Assembly: GCF_019457615.1 (NCBI RefSeq)
Contig: NZ_CP080414.1
Location: forward strand, 1,548,501 to 1,612,500
DNA from: Shewanella zhangzhouensis
GTDB lineage: Bacteria; Pseudomonadota; Gammaproteobacteria; Enterobacterales; Shewanellaceae
Reading direction: 5' to 3'
DNA: 64,000 nt
Of the stretch, positions 26,338-33,480 are shown in pieces. Position 1 is the stretch's first letter; each line of letters opens with the position of its first letter. Both the position numbers and the translations under genes were made by a program. The notes under the pieces are model-generated. The model saw only the letters and a program-made list of their open reading frames with translations, had not been told where the DNA came from and did not search any database.

Positions 26338-27107
26338 AACCAGGCTCTCCAGGCGAGTTGGGTGGATGCGGCAAACACAATCAGAATAAACACTGGCCGA
26401 ATAAAGGGAAGCCCAAAATGAATGGCGCTGCGGGCACCGAGGTAAGCCCCTGCCATCATGGATGCGCCCAGAAAGAGACCCACCGCAACCTCAACCTGGC
26501 CAAAGATCAGAAATACCGTCAGGGCGGTGATATTGCTTATCAGGGTCATGGCCCTTGCCAGGGCGCAGTTTTGCAATACCGGCAGACGGTAAAGGCGGCT
26601 GGAACTCAAGGTCCAGAAGGCACCAATCCCTGGGCCTGCATAGCCATCGTAAAATCCCAGTGGCAGGCCCTGAAGCCACTGACGTTTGCTACTGGCCGGT
26701 GTCTGTGGCTCCTGTGCTTTGGGGTGCTCTATGGCACTGGGTTTCAACAGGGTGTAGAGGGCAATAGCCATGATGATGAGCGGCAGTAGCTTTTGCAAAA
26801 TCTCGGCGTCGGTAAGGTAAACGGCAATTGTCCCCAGCAGGGCGCCAATCAGGGTAGCCGTGGCACTGTGGCGCCAAAAGGCAGGGGTTAGCAGTTGCTG
26901 TCTGTAGTAGGTCCAAGCGGCGGTAGCCGAGCCAAAACAGGCCGACAATTTATTGGTACCCAGCGCCTGATGGGGAGGGAGCCCGAATGACAGCAGCGCC
27001 GGAATCGATAAGAGGCCGCCACCGCCCACAACTGCGTCAATAAAGCCGGCAATCAGGCCGACCAACGCCAACAGTATCAGGCTGGCGGGGTCTTGCAGTA
27101 ATTCCAC
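26334..27107 (-). CDS. TSUP (TauE/SafE) family membrane permease
   Basis: A 257-aa polytopic inner-membrane protein with about eight hydrophobic segments and the TSUP motif GFIDAVVGGGGLLSIPALLS near residue 20. The repeat half has GFYDGYAGPGIGAFW. TSUP proteins move sulfur-containing anions such as sulfite or organosulfonates; the substrate is unknown here. It lies 9 bp after dinG and overlaps priC, so it belongs to the dinG transcript. A paralogue is encoded at 47781-48551. Confidence 0.88.
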   Translation of the reverse strand: MELLQDPASLILLALVGLIAGFIDAVVGGGGLLSIPALLSFGLPPHQALGTNKLSACFGSATAAWTYYRQQLLTPAFWRHSATATLIGALLGTIAVYLTDAEILQKLLPLIIMAIALYTLLKPSAIEHPKAQEPQTPASSKRQWLQGLPLGFYDGYAGPGIGAFWTLSSSRLYRLPVLQNCALARAMTLISNITALTVFLIFGQVEVAVGLFLGASMMAGAYLGARSAIHFGLPFIRPVFILIVFAASTQLAWRAWF

Positions 27108-27116
27108 AGAGGGTTC

Positions 27117-29192
27117 CTATTCAATAACCCTGCGATAGGGTGGCAGGGCGTCCAGCAGAGACTTGCCATATCTTTTACTCACAAGGCGTCTGTCCAATAT
27201 GGTGATCCTGCCATAGTCCTGCTCTTTTCGCAGCAAACGGCCGCAGCTTTGGATGAGCTTGCGTGAGGCGTCCGGGATGGTCAGTTGCAAAAAGGGATTG
27301 CCGCCTTTTTCCTTGATGTACTCCGCATGGGCCTGCTCTACCGGTGATGTGGGCACCGCAAAGGGCAGTTTGGTGACAATCAGGTTGGTAAGGTATTCAC
27401 CGGGCAAGTCGAGGCCCTCTGAGAAACTGCCGGTGCCAAAGAGCAACGACGGCTTGCCTTCATCACAACGCTTTTTATGACTGTCCAGCAGCAGTTGACG
27501 CGGCGAGTTACCCTGGATAAGCAACGGAATTTTCAGTTTGGGGCCAAGGATATCGGCGACTTTTTCCATCTGCCAATAAGAGGCAAACAGCACCAGGCTG
27601 GCCATTTCATGCTCAGTAAGTTTTAAAATATGCTCGGCCAGTTCGTCGGTGTAATTGTCGTCGGTTGGCTCAGTGCGCATTTTGGGCAAATACAGGGTGG
27701 CATTGTTTTCAAAGTCGAAAGGCGATTGGAGCGCGAGATAGCGACTGCCATCGTGCAGTGAAAGCCCTACCTGATGGGCGAAATAGTCAAATTGGTTGAG
27801 TGCCCGTAAGGTTGCACTGCAAAGCACCACCCCAGCCGCCTTTTCCCACAGCATGGATTCCAGCATAAAGCCCACTTCGATGGGGGAGGCGCAAAGCAGG
27901 TAGTCCACTTGTTTGGTGGCCGGCAGGAGTTCAATCCAGCGCGCGGTGGGCGCCCCTTTTTTACTGTCCTCTTTTGCCATCATTTTCCAGAGCTTGTGCA
28001 GATTCTCAAGCCGCTGCAGCATAAAGCCGGTCTCGGTTTGCAGGGTATCGGCCTGATGGCGTGGGATGTCGCCATCCTTAATTGCTTCACCAAGCAGCAG
28101 CTGCATCTTGCTGAATTGCTTCAAGGCACCACTGGTGGCAGTGGCCAGGTTTTCGGCGTGGCGTTTAAGTACCTCGGGCAGGGCGCCATGGGTAAAGCGC
28201 AAGCGGTTTTCCGGGTTATCGAAGCGGGCCTTTTCACCATCGCAATAATGGGCCACCTGGTTAAGCATGCCGGCGATGTCAGCAACATGGTCTTGCATGG
28301 CCTGTGCAGGTGCTATGATGTTGTTGCTCTTGATTTGGTTTTGCAATTTGGCGGCGGTTTTGCCAATTTTCTCGAGCCAGTCGGCTGCGCCCCTCAGTGT
28401 GGCCTGCGCGCTGGAAAAGTCCCTTGCCACCACTGGCAGGTGATGGGCCTCGTCAATCACGTAAAACATCTCTTCGGGATCGGGCAGTATTACCCCGCCG
28501 CCGAGCTCGAGATCGGCGAACAGTAAACTGTGGTTGGCAATCAGTACATCCCAGGTATCCACATCTTCCCGCGCCTTGTGAAACGGGCATTGGCGGTGGC
28601 TGGCATTTTGCCGGTGACAGGAGTGCTTATCGCAGGCAATTTGCTGCCAAAGGTGATCGGGAATGGGCGTCTCCAGGGTATCTATTTCGCCGTTCCAGAG
28701 GCCCTTATGAAAATCGCTGTGCAGCTTTTGCAGCATTTCAACCTGCGCCGTATCGGGCTTGGTCTGCCACATGGCCATTTGAGTACCATTGTTGTCGCCG
28801 ATGAGCATCTCCAGCTTGGCAAGGCACACATATCTTTGCCTGCCTTTGACAAGCCCAAACCGAAAGTTCAGCCCTGACTGCGCCAAAAAGAATGGTAAAT
28901 CCTTGTGCAGCAGCTGCTCCTGCAGTGCTACGGTTGCAGTGGCGATACAGACTTTCTTTTTCTGAGCCAACGCCAGCGGAATGGTGCCCAGAATGTAAGA
29001 CAGTGACTTACCAATCCCTGTGCCAGCCTCAACGACTATGATGCGTCTGTGCTTGTCATATTCCCCTGCCAGAGTCTTTGAGATCTCCGCCACCATGTAG
29101 TTTTGCTCGCGGCGGGACCGGAAGTTTGGCAACGCAGCGGCAATATCCTTGTAGATTGCGCGGATTTGGGTTTTGACTTTGTCTGGCAGCAT
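27117..29192 (-). CDS. dinG: DinG, ATP-dependent XPD-like DNA helicase with Fe-S cluster
   Basis: DinG is an SOS-regulated 5'-3' helicase of the XPD type that resolves R-loops and other structures. The 691-aa protein has Walker A EAGTGIGKS at 55-63 and four cysteines suited to a 4Fe-4S cluster (Cys123, Cys187, Cys192, Cys202). The DEAH box is at 247-250 and motif VI is QSCGRLLRKEQDYG. It resembles the E. coli protein (716) in order of motifs. The start ATG lies 25 bp from a LexA box shared with polB. First gene of a six-gene minus-strand run. Confidence 0.94.
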   Translation of the reverse strand: MLPDKVKTQIRAIYKDIAAALPNFRSRREQNYMVAEISKTLAGEYDKHRRIIVVEAGTGIGKSLSYILGTIPLALAQKKKVCIATATVALQEQLLHKDLPFFLAQSGLNFRFGLVKGRQRYVCLAKLEMLIGDNNGTQMAMWQTKPDTAQVEMLQKLHSDFHKGLWNGEIDTLETPIPDHLWQQIACDKHSCHRQNASHRQCPFHKAREDVDTWDVLIANHSLLFADLELGGGVILPDPEEMFYVIDEAHHLPVVARDFSSAQATLRGAADWLEKIGKTAAKLQNQIKSNNIIAPAQAMQDHVADIAGMLNQVAHYCDGEKARFDNPENRLRFTHGALPEVLKRHAENLATATSGALKQFSKMQLLLGEAIKDGDIPRHQADTLQTETGFMLQRLENLHKLWKMMAKEDSKKGAPTARWIELLPATKQVDYLLCASPIEVGFMLESMLWEKAAGVVLCSATLRALNQFDYFAHQVGLSLHDGSRYLALQSPFDFENNATLYLPKMRTEPTDDNYTDELAEHILKLTEHEMASLVLFASYWQMEKVADILGPKLKIPLLIQGNSPRQLLLDSHKKRCDEGKPSLLFGTGSFSEGLDLPGEYLTNLIVTKLPFAVPTSPVEQAHAEYIKEKGGNPFLQLTIPDASRKLIQSCGRLLRKEQDYGRITILDRRLVSKRYGKSLLDALPPYRRVIE

Positions 29193-29216
29193 GGGGCTCT
29201 CGGCGGCTCAATTATG

Positions 29217-29232
29217 CTGTACATAATAACAG
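29217..29232. promoter_or_regulatory. LexA (SOS) box shared by dinG and polB
   Basis: CTGTACATAATAACAG matches the SOS consensus CTGT-N8-ACAG perfectly at both conserved ends, with an AT-rich centre. It lies 25 bp before dinG and about 100 bp before polB, two genes known to be LexA-regulated in E. coli. No database scoring was done. Confidence 0.88.
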
Positions 29233-29335
29233 TGATTGCTTAGGCTAAGAACCCTGCAATCATTGCTTATGTGTGTTTTTTACTCCTTTGCCCATGGAAT
29301 TGTCATCCGTTTGCTCCCCTGGCTCCAATGATTCA

Positions 29336-31699
29336 ATGGCCCCGACCCTGCTTAAGGGGCGGGTGCTTACGCGCGCCAGTGTGCAGCGCGGCGGTGACAC
29401 AGTGCTTGAATATCTGATCAAAACCGCCCATGGGCCGGTGAAGGTGGAAGTGCATAATCAAAGGCCCATGGCTTTTTGTCACAGCGATGAGGTACAGCGG
29501 CTGCTTGCGGGCATCGCAAACACTGAAGCCTGGTCTACACCCCTTAAACTGCAGAGTTTCAGCAGGCAGCCCGTACATGCAATCTATTGCCGCACAGGCG
29601 TTATACTCAAGCGCCTCGTCACCCGGGCACTGGAGCTGGATATTGCGCTTTATGAGGCCGATATCAAACCAGAGCAACGTTTCCTGATTGAGCGTTTTGT
29701 AGCGCTGGATGCGGAATTCTACGGCTACTTCGACGGGAGTGACCCAGCCCGGTTTATCGCCACCCGGGTGAGGGCCACCAGTGAACACATTCCCCTAAAA
29801 GCCGTATCCCTCGATATCGAATGCAGTATGTCGGGTGAGCTCTATTCCATTGGTTTATATGGTGACTGCGCAGCCAAAGTCATCATGGTCGGAGAAGGCG
29901 ATACTGAACTCATTTGCCATCGGGATGGGATAGAACATAGGGTTGCCGTGGAGTGGGCCTGTGATGAAGTGGGCCTACTGATGTCGCTTCAGCGCTGGTT
30001 TATGGAAGTTGACCCGGACATCCTCCTGGGCTGGGCAGTGGTGACCTTCGACCTGTCACTTTTGTGGCGGCGGGCTAAACACCATGGTATGCGGCTTTGC
30101 ATCGGGCGGTTCGGTAAACCGCTCGGTTGGAAAGTAGAAGACAAGCACAGACCTGAAACCCTGGACTTGCCCGGGCGGGTCGTTCTCGATGGCATTGATT
30201 GGTTAAAGGCCGCATTTTACCAGTTTGACAGTTTTGCCCTGGACCGGGTGGCGGGTGAACTCCTGGGTGAGGGTAAGGCTATCCATAATCCTGATGACCG
30301 CGGGGAAGAAATTACCCGGTTATTTAGCGAAGACAAAGCGGCACTGGCTTTTTATAACCTCACCGACTGCCGTCTGGTATGGGATATTTTTCAAAAGACC
30401 GATCTCATCCATTTTGCCCTCGAGCGGGCGCGCCTCACCGGATTGGAATTTGGTCGGGTGGGTGCCAGTGTTGCGGCCTTTAATCACCTTTATCTGCCCC
30501 ATTTGCACCGGGCGGGTTTTGTGGCACCCGCAATGCAAAAAGTCCCAGGGCCCGACAGCCCCGGTGGCTATGTGATGGATTCGGTTCCGGGTTTATATCG
30601 CAACGTGTTGGTGCTGGATTACAAGAGCCTCTATCCCTCCATCATCCGAACCTTTTTAATCGACCCCAAGGGACTGGTGCTGGGGCTGTCTGAACCTGAG
30701 GCCATGTCAGTTGAAGGATTTCGCGGGGCAAGATTCAGTCGACAGTCGCCCATTCTGCCTGGACTTGTTGCAACTCTGGCAAGCCGCAGAGAAGAGGCCA
30801 AAGCCAACCACAACGGCCCCATGTCCCAGGCTGTGAAAATCATCATGAATTCACTCTATGGGGTGCTGGGCTCCCGCGGCTGTGTGTTTCACGATTATCG
30901 TTTGGCGAGCTCTATCACCCTGCGGGGGCACGAGATCATGCGCACGACCAAGGCCTGGATAGAAGCGGAAGGATTTCAGGTCATTTATGGCGACACCGAC
31001 TCTACGTTTGTTTGGTTGGGTGATGATGCCAAGGATGCAAATACTACGGGCCGTGCGCTGGTAGACATGGTAAATCAGCGTTGGCGCCAGCAGCTGCGGG
31101 AGGATAAAGGCCTGGAGTGTTTTTTGGAGCTTGAGTTTGAGCGGCACTTCGAGCAATTTTTTATGCCCACACTCAGGCATTCCACTGAAGGCAGCAAAAA
31201 ACGCTATGTCGGGCAGTGCGACAATGGCAATGACAAGGTACTGGTGTTCAAGGGAATGGAGCAGGTCAGGAGTGATTGGAGCCCGTTGGCACGCCGGGTT
31301 CAATACGAGCTGTACAGGCGGTTATTCCAGCAGGAGGACTTGATTGAGTATGTGCAGGAGGTGGAGAGGGCGTTATTTGCCGGCGAGTACGACGATGAGC
31401 TGGTGTTCCACAAACGTCTCAAGCGCGATATCAACCAGTACACGGCAAAATCGGCTCCTCACGTGAAAGCTGCTGCCTTGCTTGTCAGTGCCACCGGTGA
31501 TGCCAACCGGGGAAAGCGTGGTGCTGCTATCAAGTACATCTTTACCAAAGCGGGGGCAGAGCCTTTGGGTTTTCAGTCTCACCCAATTGATTATGACTAC
31601 TACTTCGACCGCCAATTGTTACCCATCTTGGAACCCATACTCGCCGTTTTGAAAGTAAATTACCAAAAAGCAGGCGCCGAGCAATTGTTGTTAATCTAG
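29336..31699 (+). CDS. polB: DNA polymerase II (family B)
   Basis: Pol II is the SOS-induced family B polymerase for fork restart and lesion bypass. Motifs in order: exonuclease site Asp160-Ile-Glu162 (SLDIECS), Exo II region LLGWAVVTFDLSLL, polymerase motif A DYKSLYPSII (Asp428), motif B KIIMNSLYGVLG, and motif C YGDTDST (Asp553, Asp555). The ATG at 29336 gives 787 aa, aligned with the start of E. coli Pol II (783), beginning MAPTLLKGRVLTRA. In-frame starts at 29273 (GTG) and 29294 (ATG) would give up to 808 aa. None has a clear Shine-Dalgarno, so the start is uncertain. Divergent from dinG over a LexA box. Confidence 0.93.
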   Translation: MAPTLLKGRVLTRASVQRGGDTVLEYLIKTAHGPVKVEVHNQRPMAFCHSDEVQRLLAGIANTEAWSTPLKLQSFSRQPVHAIYCRTGVILKRLVTRALELDIALYEADIKPEQRFLIERFVALDAEFYGYFDGSDPARFIATRVRATSEHIPLKAVSLDIECSMSGELYSIGLYGDCAAKVIMVGEGDTELICHRDGIEHRVAVEWACDEVGLLMSLQRWFMEVDPDILLGWAVVTFDLSLLWRRAKHHGMRLCIGRFGKPLGWKVEDKHRPETLDLPGRVVLDGIDWLKAAFYQFDSFALDRVAGELLGEGKAIHNPDDRGEEITRLFSEDKAALAFYNLTDCRLVWDIFQKTDLIHFALERARLTGLEFGRVGASVAAFNHLYLPHLHRAGFVAPAMQKVPGPDSPGGYVMDSVPGLYRNVLVLDYKSLYPSIIRTFLIDPKGLVLGLSEPEAMSVEGFRGARFSRQSPILPGLVATLASRREEAKANHNGPMSQAVKIIMNSLYGVLGSRGCVFHDYRLASSITLRGHEIMRTTKAWIEAEGFQVIYGDTDSTFVWLGDDAKDANTTGRALVDMVNQRWRQQLREDKGLECFLELEFERHFEQFFMPTLRHSTEGSKKRYVGQCDNGNDKVLVFKGMEQVRSDWSPLARRVQYELYRRLFQQEDLIEYVQEVERALFAGEYDDELVFHKRLKRDINQYTAKSAPHVKAAALLVSATGDANRGKRGAAIKYIFTKAGAEPLGFQSHPIDYDYYFDRQLLPILEPILAVLKVNYQKAGAEQLLLI

Positions 31700-31780
31700 T
31701 ATATCACCATGCTATCTTGGTTGATTTAGGTTAATAGTCGGTTAACTCCTCATCGAATAGTGGTTTCAATTGGTGGTTGT

Positions 31781-31796
31781 TGTGATTTTTAACACG
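31781..31796. promoter_or_regulatory. weak CRP-like site before the porin gene
   Basis: TGTGA-TTTTTA-ACACG keeps 8 of 10 core positions of TGTGA-N6-TCACA. It lies about 120 bp before the porin start in a 218-bp gap otherwise without clear elements. Speculative. Confidence 0.25.
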
Positions 31797-31917
31797 TTTG
31801 CTGCAATATCTCTTTGTCGAGAGCTTCGTGGTTTGCTAATCTTCGACGGTTCCAGGATGGAAATAAAATTACGGAAAATATCCTGTGACTCGATCTCCAT
31901 AAATAAGGTTAGGCACC

Positions 31918-33126
31918 ATGAACAAGACTCTCATCGCCGGCGCAATATTGGCCTCGCTGGTGGCTCCCACCGTATCTGCCATCGAAATTTACAAAGACGA
32001 CAAAAATGCCGTCTCCATTGGTGGATTCATTGACGCCCGCGCAATTCATACCCAGGACACCACAGAAGTGGTAAACGGTGCCTCTCGTATTAATTTTGGC
32101 TTCGAGCGTGCCCTCAGCCACGACTGGAAAGCCTTTGCCCTGCTCGAGTGGGGTATCAATCCCTTCGGCAGCAGTGAGATTGTCTACAACAACAAATTTG
32201 AAACCGTGCAGGACGAGTTTTTTTATAACCGTCTTGGTTATGCCGGTCTGAGCCATGACACCTGGGGTACCATCACAATTGGTAAACAGTGGGGCGCTTG
32301 GTATGACGTGGTCTACGGCACCAACTATGGCTTTGTATGGGACGGAAACGCCGCCGGCGTTTATACCTACAACAAGGATGATGGCGCTGTAAACGGCACC
32401 GGCCGCGGTGATAAGGTCATTCAATATCGTAACAGCGTGGGTGACTTTAGCTACGCTATTCAGGCTCAGCTTAAAAACAGTACTTTTTTCACCTGCGATT
32501 TCGACGACATCACCCAGGCCGACTGCGAAGCCTTGTGGCAACAGGGTAAACGCGAGGCCCAGCAGGTTGAATATAACTACACCTACGGCGGCGCAGTTAC
32601 CTGGAAGGCAACTGACAAACTGGCATTGGCGGTGGGTGTAAACCGCGGTGAATTTGATGTGACCTATGGTAACGGCGACCAAATTACAGCGGTCGATCTT
32701 ATCTGGGGTGTGGGGGCGACCTGGGGGGATTTCGACACAGATGGTTTCTATGCCTCCGTTAACTACAACTACAACGAAAACCACGACACAGACAACATCG
32801 GTCGCTTGATTAAAGAAGCCTACGGTATTGAGTCACTGTTCTCCTACAAATTTGAGAATGGTTTCCGTGCATTTGTTTCTTATAACTTGCTGGATGCCGG
32901 CAATGATTATGTTATCCAACCAAACTTTAATGCCGACCCCAACGACGTGTTCAAACGTCAATTTGTGGTAGCAGGTTTACATTATGTTTGGGATAAAGAC
33001 ACTGTGCTGTATGTAGAAGGACGTAAAGACTTCAGTGATTTCAGCAGTGCCGATGCCGAACAGGAAGCGAGAATGGCGCTTTCGGAAGATGACGGTATCG
33101 CAATAGGTATTCGTTACACCTTGTAA
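31918..33126 (+). CDS. outer-membrane porin (Gram-negative general porin family)
   Basis: A 402-aa exported beta-barrel. The signal peptide MNKTLIAGAILASLVAPTVSA is followed by IEIYKDDKNAVSIGGFIDAR, the usual first strand of OmpC/OmpF-like porins. Alternating aromatic strands run throughout. The loop-3-like region has the porin pattern HDTWGTITIGKQWGAWYDVV. The protein ends DDGIAIGIRYTL; the usual terminal Phe is replaced by Leu. It probably forms trimeric channels for small hydrophilic solutes. It has its own terminator and stands before the TonB receptor. Confidence 0.93.
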   Translation: MNKTLIAGAILASLVAPTVSAIEIYKDDKNAVSIGGFIDARAIHTQDTTEVVNGASRINFGFERALSHDWKAFALLEWGINPFGSSEIVYNNKFETVQDEFFYNRLGYAGLSHDTWGTITIGKQWGAWYDVVYGTNYGFVWDGNAAGVYTYNKDDGAVNGTGRGDKVIQYRNSVGDFSYAIQAQLKNSTFFTCDFDDITQADCEALWQQGKREAQQVEYNYTYGGAVTWKATDKLALAVGVNRGEFDVTYGNGDQITAVDLIWGVGATWGDFDTDGFYASVNYNYNENHDTDNIGRLIKEAYGIESLFSYKFENGFRAFVSYNLLDAGNDYVIQPNFNADPNDVFKRQFVVAGLHYVWDKDTVLYVEGRKDFSDFSSADAEQEARMALSEDDGIAIGIRYTL

Positions 33127-33142
33127 TAAAAACGTTACTGAA

Positions 33143-33169
33143 AAAGACCCGGTTAATCCGGGTTTTTTT
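33143..33169 (+). terminator. Rho-independent terminator after the porin gene
   Basis: Stem ACCCGG/CCGGGT with loop TTAAT, followed by seven T. Confidence 0.9.
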
Positions 33170-33480
33170 ATGCCTGATTAAATGAATAACCACCTGTTTG
33201 CTATTGACTTATAGACACTTGCTTTCTGTCAAACATGCCCGAGAATCGCAGTGTCCCGCTATTTGTTTCGTTGGCAAACACGAAATTACACCAGAAGAAA
33301 TGCTGATTATTTAAGCACTCGCATCGAACAAATTGTATTTAGCCTGTTTTTGGATGTTGAAAAAATGTTTTTTATGTGTTTCCATCCACAGTTGAAAGTG
33401 ACAAGGTGTTTACTTGTGTAACGCCTCTAACACAAGCCCACAGGGCAAATTATAAAAACTGAAATCCAGGGAGATAGACG
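33170..33480. other. 311-bp regulatory gap before the TonB-dependent receptor
   Basis: No gene is seen. A TTGAAA with a TGTGTA 17 bp later, near 33393-33421, is a possible weak promoter. AGGGAGA at 33468-33474 is the receptor ribosome-binding site. I found no good Fur box (no GATAAT-type dyad), so iron control of the receptor is not supported by this sequence. Confidence 0.4.

Noticed and set aside
31909..32784. 291-codon minus-strand frame opposite the porin
   Set aside because: The plus-strand porin has signal peptide and barrel pattern; the antisense frame has no independent support.
33170..33480. Fur box before the TonB receptor
   Set aside because: I looked for a 7-1-7 or GATAAT-type dyad and found none better than chance.
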